This document shows positions 26,729-35,669 of a DNA stretch of 64,000 nt, one piece after another. This DNA comes from an uncultured Porphyromonas sp. GTDB taxonomy: Bacteria > Bacteroidota > Bacteroidia > Bacteroidales > Porphyromonadaceae. How positions within the stretch are numbered: the stretch's first letter is position 1; the number at the start of each line of letters is the position of its first letter. The position numbers and the translations under genes are program-made. Location: NCBI RefSeq assembly GCF_902489635.1, contig NZ_CABUAN010000008.1, forward strand, positions 1-64,000, written 5' to 3'. The notes beneath the pieces were generated by a model. The model searched no databases, was not told the DNA's origin, and saw only the letters and a list, made by a program, of their open reading frames with translations.

Positions 26729-29700
26729 TTAGAATGTGATCTGAAGACCTCCTACATACTGGCGGGTATTAGGATAGCTATTCATAGCCATGTTGTAACC
26801 AGCCTCTGGGTCAAACCCACTAAACTTCGTAAAGGTGAGTAGGTTACGTCCAGTCACGTAGACACGTACACCAGAGATGACGCCGATCTTCTCAAACCAT
26901 GCGCTAGGCAGTGCGTATGAGAGACGTACGTTCTTCAAGCGAAGGAATGATGCGTTCTCCAAGAGACGAGAGTCGAAAGCGATCTGCTCGCCGAACTTAG
27001 GTACATCAGTATTCGTATTCTCTGGAGTCCAAGCGTCGAGGACCTTGCGGCTCTTGTTGGAGTCTAGGAACTCTTGGCTGAGGTTCTCTGTGAAGTAGCG
27101 GTCATTATTCATAATCCACTTACCTACGTTGAATGCCCAGTCGATATCGAGTGCGAGGCCCTTCCAGCTAGCACCCATAGAGAAACCACCATTGAACGGA
27201 GCGCGGAGCTTCTTGCCAGAAGCACGAAGGAGCTTCTCAGCTACATACTCTTCTGTGACACGATCCTTAGAGATGTTGCCATTCTCATCGGGTATATACC
27301 ACTGCTGCTTACCAGTCTCAGGATTGACACCAGCATACTCAGCCATTAGGAACTGCTCAGCCTCACCGACCTTGTATATCAAGCTGTAGTTAGGCATCTT
27401 GTACTCATCCATACCATAGAAGAGCTTAGTGATCTTCTCGTGGTTGTAGTTGAGTACTGCAGAAGCATAGACGTTCCAGTCACGTGTACGAACAATGTCG
27501 TAGCTGACCGTCAGGTCAATACCTGTGTTAGTCATCGAGCCTACGTTCTCATAGCGAGAAGCGAAGCCAGAGATGTAAGGTAGAGGTACTGACATAAGCA
27601 TGTCGTCTGTGATACGGTGATAAATGTTGGTCACCGTGTGCAGGCGATTGTCGAAGGCATCGAAGTCTACACCGACATTGAGGTTAGACTGCTTCTCCCA
27701 GCCTAGATCAGGGTTACCGATTGAAGCTGCGTAGAGACCGAAGATACCACTATAGTTGACACGACCCAAGTGTGGGAAGAATGCCAAGGTGGGGATAGAA
27801 GAGTTACCCGTCGTACCCCAGCTAGCACGTAGACGTAGCGTGTTGAGCCACTTGACGTGATCTAGGTGTGCACGATAGATATCATAGGTAGCACCTACTG
27901 AGTAGAAGAGTGCTGTCTGGTTGCTAGTACCAAATCTTGAAGAAGCATCGCTACGTAGCGATAGGTCTAGGTGTAGGTAGTTGTCAAAGGAATAGTTGAC
28001 ACGACCGAAGAAAGAGAGGTAGTTATAACCACTCTTTGCCTGACTAGGTAGCACTAGATCCTCAGGCTGTGTACTACCAGAGCCTAGGAGCATAAACTCA
28101 GAGTGCTCTAGACCACGCGCATAAGCACCGATGATGTCGGCACGGCTCTGAACCCACTCCTGACCAAGCAGGAAGGTGAGCTTGTGCTTATCAGCAAAAG
28201 AGGTGCGATACTCAGCCGTATTGGTCCATGTGAAGAGTCTATAGAGACTACGCTGCTCACTTCTTGAGCCACGCTTGTCGGTTCTCCAGTAAGCTCCTGG
28301 GAGGAATGCATTAGAAGAGAGGCTGTGAGACATGTCTAGACCGGCCTGAGTCTTGATGACAAGACCCTTGATAGGCGTCAGCTCAGCATAACCACCGATG
28401 TTAGCCTGGTAACCGTCAGAGACCTCCTTACGATACTTGTCAGAGATATCTCTAATGATACCGAAGTCTCCTACCTGTGTTAGGTACCAGTAGCGACGTA
28501 GCTCACCATTTGCATCATAAGGAGAGAAGTAACGAGGCTGTACAAGAGCACCAAACGGGCCCTCGTCGACGTAAGAGTTACCCTCAAAGCTAGAAGAGAA
28601 CTGCTGCGTATAAGCTCCAAAGAGGTTTGCACCTACCTTGAGCCAATCCTTGACACGAGAGTCAACGCTGACACGACCATTGTAGCGTGTGAAGCTGTTG
28701 CGACCACGAGTCAGACCCTCCTGTGAGAAGGTACCCATAGAGATGTAGTACTGCGTACGGTTGCTACCACCGCTGAATGAGATGTCAGCATTGTACGTAG
28801 GAGCCAAGCGTCCCATGAAGAACTTGAGCCAGTCGAAGTTGTAGTCTGCTGGATTATAGTCGTCCACATCAAAGAGTGGATTGAAAGACCATGCCTCTCT
28901 CTCATTATCACTCTGAGCCTTCTTGTTGAGTGCTGCAAGGAGCTCAGCCTTGGTCTTAGCCTTTAGGTATCCATGAGCAGCCTGATAGTCTAGCAGCTCA
29001 TCACCGGTCATCATGTTGTCGTAAGGCTTTCTATTGATGAACTGGGAGATACCATACTGTGCGTTGACAGTGATATGTCCTAGTCCCTCCTCAGAGCGCT
29101 TACCCTTCTTGGTGGTGATGACGATAACACCATTAGCTGCTCGCGCACCGTAGATAGATGTTGACGAAGCGTCCATAAGGGTAGTCAAGCTCTCGATATC
29201 GTTGGAGTTCATAGCCATAACGGTAGCTAGGTCGGTCTGCATACCATCTACGATGTAGAGAGGTGCAGAGCCAGCCGTTAGTGAACCTTTTCCGTGGATC
29301 TGTACGTTTGCCACAGCATTAGGGTCTCCAGAGGTCGTCAAGACACTCATACCAGCGACCTTACCTTGTAGTGCGTCCATCACGTTGGCTACAGGCTTCT
29401 CAGCGATCTGCTCACCAGATACGCGAGCCATAGAGCCTGAGATCGTGCTGAGCTTCTGTCCTGAACCGTAACCTACTACGACGACCTGATCTAGGGTCTG
29501 ATCGTCAGTCGTCATGACGACGTTCATCACCTTGGAGATGGGTACGGAGATAGTCTTAAGACCTACGTAGGAGAAGGTCAGCTTCTTTGCAGAGGCAGGT
29601 ACACTGAGTGTAAACTTACCATCTACGTCTGTCGTGGTACCAATAGAGGTGTTGCCCTCTACAACCACGTTCGCAAACATCACCGGCTCTTTACCCTCTC

Positions 29701-29794
29701 CCGAGGTTACAGTACCTGTGATGGTCCTATTCTGCGCTACAGCCCATCCTATGCTGGCCGTTAGCATCAGAAAGAATAGAGCCAATCTTTTCAT
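26729..29794 (-). CDS. ragA: SusC/RagA-like TonB-dependent outer membrane transporter
   Basis: A large outer membrane channel driven by TonB. The 1021 residues have a signal peptide (ending A-V-A-Q), a carboxypeptidase-like domain (about 22-100), the plug with P-L-Y-I-V-D-G-M-Q and S-I-Y-G-A-R-A-A-N-G-V (about 115-230), then the barrel, ending in aromatic Q-I-T-F. Long stretches resemble P. gingivalis RagA as I remember it (for example around D-N-M-M-T-G-D-E-L-L-D and N-N-D-R-Y-F-T-E-N), and the length is close (RagA about 1017). RagAB imports peptides. Transcription probably starts at the promoter at 30006-30037 and continues into the ragB-like gene. Confidence 0.92.
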   Translation of the reverse strand: MKRLALFFLMLTASIGWAVAQNRTITGTVTSGEGKEPVMFANVVVEGNTSIGTTTDVDGKFTLSVPASAKKLTFSYVGLKTISVPISKVMNVVMTTDDQTLDQVVVVGYGSGQKLSTISGSMARVSGEQIAEKPVANVMDALQGKVAGMSVLTTSGDPNAVANVQIHGKGSLTAGSAPLYIVDGMQTDLATVMAMNSNDIESLTTLMDASSTSIYGARAANGVIVITTKKGKRSEEGLGHITVNAQYGISQFINRKPYDNMMTGDELLDYQAAHGYLKAKTKAELLAALNKKAQSDNEREAWSFNPLFDVDDYNPADYNFDWLKFFMGRLAPTYNADISFSGGSNRTQYYISMGTFSQEGLTRGRNSFTRYNGRVSVDSRVKDWLKVGANLFGAYTQQFSSSFEGNSYVDEGPFGALVQPRYFSPYDANGELRRYWYLTQVGDFGIIRDISDKYRKEVSDGYQANIGGYAELTPIKGLVIKTQAGLDMSHSLSSNAFLPGAYWRTDKRGSRSEQRSLYRLFTWTNTAEYRTSFADKHKLTFLLGQEWVQSRADIIGAYARGLEHSEFMLLGSGSTQPEDLVLPSQAKSGYNYLSFFGRVNYSFDNYLHLDLSLRSDASSRFGTSNQTALFYSVGATYDIYRAHLDHVKWLNTLRLRASWGTTGNSSIPTLAFFPHLGRVNYSGIFGLYAASIGNPDLGWEKQSNLNVGVDFDAFDNRLHTVTNIYHRITDDMLMSVPLPYISGFASRYENVGSMTNTGIDLTVSYDIVRTRDWNVYASAVLNYNHEKITKLFYGMDEYKMPNYSLIYKVGEAEQFLMAEYAGVNPETGKQQWYIPDENGNISKDRVTEEYVAEKLLRASGKKLRAPFNGGFSMGASWKGLALDIDWAFNVGKWIMNNDRYFTENLSQEFLDSNKSRKVLDAWTPENTNTDVPKFGEQIAFDSRLLENASFLRLKNVRLSYALPSAWFEKIGVISGVRVYVTGRNLLTFTKFSGFDPEAGYNMAMNSYPNTRQYVGGLQITF

Positions 29795-30005
29795 AAAACT
29801 CTTCTTTAGCGTTAGTTATACATTGATAGTTTGAATAGTCTTACCCACCCACCACGTCACGCTAGCAACTATGGTGGTGTGTCTCTGACATAACCTAATA
29901 TAGCAACCAATAGAATCTCCTCTCACACTGTGGCATACGCGCAGGCACCACCCTGCACAGAGCCTTCAACATTGCCGAAGGGAGTCTACCTTAACCTTTC
30001 GGAAA

Positions 30006-30037
30006 CAAAGGTAGTACAAAAATGCGTGGAAAACAAA
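30006..30037 (-). promoter_or_regulatory. Promoter of the RagAB-like operon
   Basis: On the minus strand, TTTG (30034-30037) and TACCTTTG (30006-30013), 20 nt apart, make a close match to the Bacteroidota consensus. The leader to the ragA-like start is about 200 nt. It contains GC-rich repeats (CCACC/GGTGG around 29843-29880) that could fold, but I recognise no known regulatory RNA. There is no other gene between 29795 and 30190. Confidence 0.7.
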
Positions 30038-30110
30038 TCTACAGAGCTATCTCGATGCAATAAATCTCACAAGTATCGATCATTGAGTATCACAATGAGC
30101 TTATATAGCG

Positions 30111-30145
30111 AGCGGTAGTGCTGAGGATTCCTCGGCACTACCGCT
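30111..30145 (-). terminator. Terminator of the T9SS protease gene
   Basis: A perfect 11-bp stem AGCGGTAGTGC/GCACTACCGCT, extended inward by GAGG/CCTC, lies about 45 bp after the protease stop. Confidence 0.8.
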
Positions 30146-30190
30146 ATGCAACTTCTTTAGTCTAGCTGAACTAGTAGCTAGAGTCTGACT

Positions 30191-33064
30191 CTACTTGACT
30201 AGTCTCTGAGTCTTTACGCCATCAGCTGTACGGATCGTAGCGATGTACTGACCAGCAGGCAGAGAGGCGACATCCATAGCCATCAGCTGAGCACCTGCAA
30301 AGGCTGCTACCTGGATACCCTCCATGCTGTATAGCTCGACAGCCTGTACATCCGTAGCATCTGTGAGCTGTAGCTGTGTGGTGAAGTGTGCTGGATAGAG
30401 GCTCACCTCTGCAGCAGCTACATGGATAGGCTCGTTAGGACGTAGCTCGCCTGGATAGTCGTAGACGACCTCTACGTAGTAGTCGTCAGTAGTCTTACCA
30501 TCAGCATCATCGTATACGTAGGTGCCGGCAGGTAGCTCTTTGACCTTCTGCCCGTTGCGATATATGATGTAACTCTTGATCTCGGGGAAAGGCACTGGCA
30601 GCTCACCACGTGTGTAGTAGTCGTGGGTTACGCCTGGCTGCCTCTTAGGATTGTCAGAGATGACCAGCTCGACGGCTTGGTAGGCCATGCGCTCCTTGCT
30701 ATAAGGCTCCTGCCATACATAGAACTCACGGCCAAGGTCTAGGGCTAGCTTACAGCCGTCGTATGCCACCTTCTCATCCGTAGAGTTAGCATCGAGGTAG
30801 ATGTCTCCCGTAATGTTGGACGGGTCGAAGGCAAAGCCTACATCTAGTAGATGGGCATCACTAATCTCGTAAGGCATGGAGAGCTGCATAGAGAAGAACT
30901 CCTTCTTATCTGCAGTGCCCTGAGGTACGACCAGGTTGTAGTACTGTACGGGGCGACCATCGACCTTCTGTCTGATGAAGAAGGAGATATTTTTCTTAGC
31001 ATCAATAGAGCCATTAGAGTTGTATGGCGTGTCCTGAGAGGGGATGAAGTTGATCTGATGTATGTAGAGCTTACGTCCGTTGAGCGGAGACTGTCCTAGA
31101 CGATAGCTGTCGTACATGTAGATTCTGTTTATCGCATCCTTAGAGATATTGTAGTATTTCAAGATGTAGTCGACTCCATTAGCGGCTCTTAGGGGGAAGA
31201 CCTTGTCGCGATTCTTTATCTTGGAGACGATCTGCGTGTTGTATGGCATCTGCCACTTAAGCTTGGTGCCAGTCTTACCTGTAGATACTGTGAGCGGTGC
31301 TCTAGAGGCTAGCTGTCCGGTGTAAAGCGTATAGTAAGCAGCAGGCGTTGCGACCTCCTGACCATTAATCGTATAAACAGCCTCGACGGAGTATGCTACA
31401 CGCCCCTTGCGCTTCATGTCACTAGTGACTAGATCCTCACGCGTTGTCTCTGCTAGGCTAGCCATGCGACGCCCATTGCGATAGAGGTTATACTTTACTG
31501 GGTAGCCCTGTGGGTGCTGCGGTACTGGCTCCCAAGAGATTTTTATCTTTGAGGCGTCCGTAGGCTCTATCTTAGCGATGATCGAGGGCACGACAGCTAG
31601 AGGCTGATAGTTCTCTCTCCAGGTACCCTTCACTTTTGTAGTGCCAGTACCCTTGGGGTCGAGCCACTTAGCCATGTACCACGTAGCCCCCTTAGACTTA
31701 TACTTGTCAAAGTGTGAGTTTAGGCGTCCATATAGAGCATCCATGCGACAAGTGCCAGGTGCTCCACCAGAGAGTGTACCTATCTGATTGCCTTCTGCAT
31801 TGAAGAGTGGAGAGCCAGAGGAGCCACCCTCAGTATTGCCCCTCTTGAAGTTGAAGCCAAAGTGATCATCTTCGCCACCTGTTTCATCTTTACCTCTCCA
31901 CTGTGCTATGAAGACCCCTCCATCGAAGGTAGAGATCTTGGCAGCATCACCTGCGGGGTGATGTATACTAGCACCTCTAGGCCAGGTCGTAGGCGAGGCA
32001 TCCCAGCCTGCGTAGTAGACACGATAATCTAGAGGTATCTCGTTTTTGAGCTCAAGGAGTAGTCCATCCGAGTAGTTTGCAATAGGGATGAAAGATCTCA
32101 TCTCAGCTCCTACTATACTTACCTCTTGCAGAGTAGCATAGTCACCACTAGAGCAGCGAGGCTTCTCATAGTGGAAGGCAAAGATCCACTGGCTCAGTTG
32201 TTGTGGCGAGACATCAAACGTCTCAGTCGCACTGGCACAGTGCGCTGCCGACATAATGTATGGCTTGAAGTCGCCTGCGACATTGTTTACAAGGTTGCCT
32301 GAGCACATGCCTAGTGCCCCATTCCTTCCGGGCATCAGCATAGCTACAGAGCTAGACTTCTGATCTTGGTAGGGATCACCCTCGGGGCAGTTAGCATTGA
32401 TCTGACAGTACTTGACGAGGCCTGGATCTGACTTATCTTCGATGCTCATGTGCTTCTCAGCACCCTTATCAGCCATCAGTACTGGGCGGTAGAAGTAACC
32501 TACTCCCTGTACCTTGATCGATGGCATCTCGCCTGTGACAGGAGCCTCATAGTCTAGGATCAGCGTATTGCCACTGATAGGCTCAGTGGCGAAGGCTCCA
32601 TGCTCGGGGTGCGTAGCGCGTGTGTAAGCGCCCAGCACCTGCTTACCCTCAGGCGAATAGATGTAGAGCTTACCTCCCTCAGGAATGTAGAAGTCATCGT
32701 AATAGAGGTTACACCCTACAGGCGTACCCTCTAGCTCGATCTGCAGGCGATAGATGTTTCGCCCCTCGACGGTGCCTACTAGCTGAGCATCCTCAGCAAA
32801 GTCGACCTGATGCTCTATGATGCGCCCCACGGATAGAGGCTTCGTCTGTACAGTCTCCGTCCAAGACTCTTGAGACAGGTAGTCTGCTGGGTTAAAGTCC
32901 AGACTCACGGTTTGAACGGCAGTAAGTGAGCGTAGCGAACCCTCCTGCATCATGAGGGGACTACCTCCGAAAGATTGTTGTCCGAAGGTCACGAGACCAC
33001 CACACAGCAGGACGAAAGCTACTGCTAGGAGTCGACTGACTAGGGATAAGCGTTGAACTGTCAT
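30191..33064 (-). CDS. Secreted trypsin-like serine endopeptidase (PepK / lysyl endopeptidase type) with T9SS signal
   Basis: The 957 residues begin with a signal peptide (ending F-G-Q-Q, near 30) and a propeptide-like region to about 215. The chymotrypsin-type domain has likely triad residues His275 (M-S-A-A-H-C), Asp333 (N-Y-S-D-G-L-L-L-E-L) and Ser416 (G-G-S-S-G-S-P-L-F). Two regions with fibronectin-like strands follow. The last 80 residues form a type IX secretion C-terminal domain (L-Y-S-M-E-G near 900 and L-P-A-G-Q-Y-I near 935, ending in Q-R-L-V-K). Size and layout match the Lys-specific PepK of P. gingivalis; Lys specificity here is inferred. It lies just upstream of the RagAB-like genes on the same strand, though a terminator and a new promoter separate them. 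Confidence 0.88.
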   Translation of the reverse strand: MTVQRLSLVSRLLAVAFVLLCGGLVTFGQQSFGGSPLMMQEGSLRSLTAVQTVSLDFNPADYLSQESWTETVQTKPLSVGRIIEHQVDFAEDAQLVGTVEGRNIYRLQIELEGTPVGCNLYYDDFYIPEGGKLYIYSPEGKQVLGAYTRATHPEHGAFATEPISGNTLILDYEAPVTGEMPSIKVQGVGYFYRPVLMADKGAEKHMSIEDKSDPGLVKYCQINANCPEGDPYQDQKSSSVAMLMPGRNGALGMCSGNLVNNVAGDFKPYIMSAAHCASATETFDVSPQQLSQWIFAFHYEKPRCSSGDYATLQEVSIVGAEMRSFIPIANYSDGLLLELKNEIPLDYRVYYAGWDASPTTWPRGASIHHPAGDAAKISTFDGGVFIAQWRGKDETGGEDDHFGFNFKRGNTEGGSSGSPLFNAEGNQIGTLSGGAPGTCRMDALYGRLNSHFDKYKSKGATWYMAKWLDPKGTGTTKVKGTWRENYQPLAVVPSIIAKIEPTDASKIKISWEPVPQHPQGYPVKYNLYRNGRRMASLAETTREDLVTSDMKRKGRVAYSVEAVYTINGQEVATPAAYYTLYTGQLASRAPLTVSTGKTGTKLKWQMPYNTQIVSKIKNRDKVFPLRAANGVDYILKYYNISKDAINRIYMYDSYRLGQSPLNGRKLYIHQINFIPSQDTPYNSNGSIDAKKNISFFIRQKVDGRPVQYYNLVVPQGTADKKEFFSMQLSMPYEISDAHLLDVGFAFDPSNITGDIYLDANSTDEKVAYDGCKLALDLGREFYVWQEPYSKERMAYQAVELVISDNPKRQPGVTHDYYTRGELPVPFPEIKSYIIYRNGQKVKELPAGTYVYDDADGKTTDDYYVEVVYDYPGELRPNEPIHVAAAEVSLYPAHFTTQLQLTDATDVQAVELYSMEGIQVAAFAGAQLMAMDVASLPAGQYIATIRTADGVKTQRLVK

Positions 33065-33230
33065 ATTTTGGTTTGTATAGTATGGGTTAAAACGATTCGG
33101 GCTGCAAGTTACAACAAAAATCTGACTTAGCGAAAGAATCCTCCACTCTGGCCAGGACTGACGTATTATTTAATCGCTCTGCCAAAACACACCTGAGGAA
33201 ATCTCCAATAGCTCCCTAGAAAACAAAAAG

Positions 33231-33329
33231 TCTCCACGGAGGGCCGAAATAAAACTTCGGAAGAATGAAATGAAACTTCGGAAGAATGAAATCATAAGTC
33301 CGAAGAATTTTTCCGAGCCTCCGTGGAGA
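33231..33329 (-). repeat. CACGTGG-type palindromic block, copy 4: inverted repeat around 21-bp tandem units
   Basis: A perfect 12-bp inverted repeat (TCTCCACGGAGG and CCTCCGTGGAGA) encloses 21-bp units with the core AACTTCGGAAGAATGAAATGA. It is the reverse orientation of the block at 13128-13230. One stem pair differs, G:C here against T:A there, a compensated change. Confidence 0.88.
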
Positions 33330-33412
33330 ATGAAAAGTCCCTATCGAGGGATTTCCGATTTCCTCCATAGGGAGGTCGATGAGTTCATTATATATAATGT
33401 GTCATCCCTGCC

Positions 33413-33741
33413 TTCTAATCTCTAACCTCTAACTTCTAATCTCTAACCTCTAGCTTCTATTTACATATCTTTACAGGGAAATTCGTCCGATCCCATCCTT
33501 TCTCGAATATCCACGTGGAAAATCTCAAATCTCCACGTGGATATTTTTTATTTTCCACGTGGGCGTGATTCATTTCCTCCGAAGTTTCATTTGATTCCTC
33601 CGAGGAATTTTTTATTTCCTACCTGGGAAATAAAAATTCTCCACGTGGAGATTTTGAAATATCCACGTGGGAATCAGTTTTCACCGACATAGCGTCGTTT
33701 CGATATGTAGTCGGCTCTAAATTATTGTAACAAGCCAGCGT
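33413..33741 (+). repeat. Long dispersed repeat (about 330 bp), copy 1, containing CACGTGG block 5
   Basis: The order is: pyrimidine-rich tandem (CTAATCTCTAACCT type), 'atttacatatctttac', a terminator-like hairpin AATATCCACGTGG/CCACGTGGATATT with a T run (33506-33551), one full and one partial 21-bp unit, the GAATTTTTTATTTCC hairpin (from 33605), two more CCACGTGG boxes, and a tail ending 'taaattattgtaacaagccag'. The same order recurs at 48753-49083, and the second half also at 1-145. The 33065-33972 gap holds no gene. Confidence 0.85.
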
Positions 33742-33825
33742 CGAGTCTACCCTCTTTTTTGGTTGTTGCTGTTGGCTAGAGCTACCAGAGTAATCAGAGC
33801 TATCGGAGTGTTAGTGCCAACAGCT

Positions 33826-33846
33826 AATAGCCAATAGCCAATAGCC
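33826..33846 (+). repeat. Three 7-bp tandem units (AATAGCC) upstream of the dcw promoter
   Basis: Three exact copies of AATAGCC end 22 bp before the -7 box at 33869-33876, where a -33 element would be expected. Short tandem repeats like this can gain or lose units. Confidence 0.8.
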
Positions 33847-33868
33847 AATTTCTAATCTCTAATTTGAT

Positions 33869-33876
33869 TACCTTTG
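33869..33876 (+). promoter_or_regulatory. Promoter -7 box of the rsmH-ftsW cluster
   Basis: TACCTTTG matches TAnnTTTG exactly, about 97 bp before the rsmH start. The upstream region is made of tandem repeats with no clear TTTG. Confidence 0.55.
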
Positions 33877-33972
33877 CAGTAACTCCGTGAGTAAGACGAT
33901 CGGCACGCCTTCGCCAGAAGCGCACGGAACTCTCTGTCAAACACTTATCGCACTGTTACCTTTTTTACTCCC

Positions 33973-34905
33973 TTGTCTGCTAAGCTCTATCATACGGCTG
34001 TCCTCTGTGAGGACTCTCTCGACTTATTGGTCACGACACCCACTGGTCTCTATGTAGATGTCACAATGGGTGGCGGGGGGCACTCGCGTGCCCTCCTCGA
34101 GCGACTCGCTCCCGAGGGGCGCTGCATCGGCCTCGATCAAGATCCCGATGCGGTGGTCAACGCCCCTACGGATAGTCGCTACCACTTTGTGGCGACAAAC
34201 TTTCGCTACCTAGGGCAGTGGCTTGACTACTGGGGACTCTCAGGGCAGGTCGATGGCATCTTGGCAGATCTAGGAGTCTCGTCACATCACTTCGACAGTG
34301 AGGAGCGAGGCTTTAGCTTTCGCTATGAGGAGGCCATGCCTGATATGCGTATGAATAGCCGGTCGGGTGTCACAGCTCGTGACCTCCTACTGAGCTACAG
34401 CGAGGAGCAGCTGGCCGATATACTATATTATTATGGTGAGCTCCATGATGCTCGTCGCATCGCAGCTCTGCTGGTGTCGCATCGTGCCGTGGGCTACCCG
34501 ACGATCGCCTCGCTGATGGAGGTGCTGACGCCAGTCCTACCTAAGGGAGGGCCTCAGCTGCGCAATAAGCTGAGCCGTATCTTCCAGGCGCTGCGCATCG
34601 AGGTCAATGATGAGCTGGGCGCTCTGCGTCAACTGCTGAGCGACTCCGTGCGTCTCCTCAAGCCGGGGGGGCGCATAGCGATCATCTCTTATCACTCGCT
34701 GGAGGATCGCATGGTCAAGGACTTCTTCCGTCTAGGGAGCTTCGAGCAGCCAAATGAGGCTCTAGCAGGTATGCCTTTATCGCCCCCTGCGCCTCTACGT
34801 GTGATCACAAAAAAAGCTATCACACCCTCGGCGGATGAGATAGCGGATAATAATCGTGCTCGCAGTGCTAAGCTACGTGTTGCTGAGCGTCGTGAGGATA
34901 TTTGA
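33973..34905 (+). CDS. rsmH: 16S rRNA (cytosine1402-N4)-methyltransferase
   Basis: It methylates C1402 of 16S rRNA in the ribosomal P site using S-adenosylmethionine. The 310 residues show the SAM-binding motif V-D-V-T-M-G-G-G-G-H-S-R (near 27), L-A-D-L-G-V-S-S (near 97) and the C-terminal I-S-Y-H-S-L-E-D-R (near 235). The start is TTG: no ATG or GTG is in frame nearby upstream, and the N-terminus matches the family. It is usually second in the dcw cluster after mraZ, but here it is first; mraZ is not in the window. Confidence 0.95.
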   Translation: MSAKLYHTAVLCEDSLDLLVTTPTGLYVDVTMGGGGHSRALLERLAPEGRCIGLDQDPDAVVNAPTDSRYHFVATNFRYLGQWLDYWGLSGQVDGILADLGVSSHHFDSEERGFSFRYEEAMPDMRMNSRSGVTARDLLLSYSEEQLADILYYYGELHDARRIAALLVSHRAVGYPTIASLMEVLTPVLPKGGPQLRNKLSRIFQALRIEVNDELGALRQLLSDSVRLLKPGGRIAIISYHSLEDRMVKDFFRLGSFEQPNEALAGMPLSPPAPLRVITKKAITPSADEIADNNRARSAKLRVAERREDI

Positions 34906-34919
34906 GTGAGATTGAGAAG

Positions 34920-35639
34920 ATGGTTAAGATAGACGACACATACTTTGAGGATGACCTAGAGGAGGAGCTACAGGAGCCTACACCAGTAGCTACTGATGAG
35001 TCTACGACAGAGCCTCAGCCGAGGCCTCTGCTGGGTGATCTCCTAGATGAGGAGGTCTCTTCTGAAGCTGTCGACACAGACACTCAGAGCGACTTCACAC
35101 CGGCTGCCATGGCTCCCGCTGACGATGAGGAGACCCATGAATCCTCCACGCTAGAGTCTACTCCCCTAGCGGAGCCCGAGGCTCCTGAGGCTTTGTTTGC
35201 CTCTGAAGAGCCGTATGCTTCTGAAGAGCTTGAGGAGGAAGAAGAGGAGGAAGCTGTCGAAGAGGAGGATGAAGAGGATATCGAGGAAGAGTCTGACCAG
35301 TCTACTCGCAAGCGCTCTTCGCGTGGGCTATGGTATTGGCTAGGTGGAGATATGCTAGAGCAGCCCGCCTTTAGGAAGTATATACCAGCCTTTATCGCGA
35401 TCCTCCTGATGGGACTGATACATATCACGAGCAACTATCAGATCATCGCCAAGCGCCGTCAGATAGACAAGCTAGAGACACGAGTCAAGGATCTGACCTA
35501 CAAGCACATGGAGAGCGTCAGCGAACTAACGCGTCGTAGTATCGGGGGCAACTTCGAGCAGCAACTCCAGGCGATGGGGTCAGACCTTGAGGCACCTTCG
35601 CAGCAGTCGATCATCCTCTATCGTGATGACAAGAAATAA
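34920..35639 (+). CDS. ftsL: FtsL-like cell division protein
   Basis: A bitopic membrane protein of the division complex. The 239 residues have a very acidic, low-complexity N-terminal region (about 1-130, with runs of Glu), a basic patch, one membrane helix (about 157-175, Y-I-P-A-F-I-A-I-L-L-M-G-L) and a short coiled coil (K-L-E-T-R-V-K-D-L). That layout and the place between rsmH and ftsI fit the FtsL-like family of Bacteroidota; sequence alone would not be enough. An in-frame TTG at 34902 overlaps the rsmH stop (TTGA) and could be the start by translational coupling. Confidence 0.78.
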   Translation: MVKIDDTYFEDDLEEELQEPTPVATDESTTEPQPRPLLGDLLDEEVSSEAVDTDTQSDFTPAAMAPADDEETHESSTLESTPLAEPEAPEALFASEEPYASEELEEEEEEEAVEEEDEEDIEEESDQSTRKRSSRGLWYWLGGDMLEQPAFRKYIPAFIAILLMGLIHITSNYQIIAKRRQIDKLETRVKDLTYKHMESVSELTRRSIGGNFEQQLQAMGSDLEAPSQQSIILYRDDKK

Positions 35640-35669
35640 TCTCTACCCGCTCTAACGTACACACGCTCT

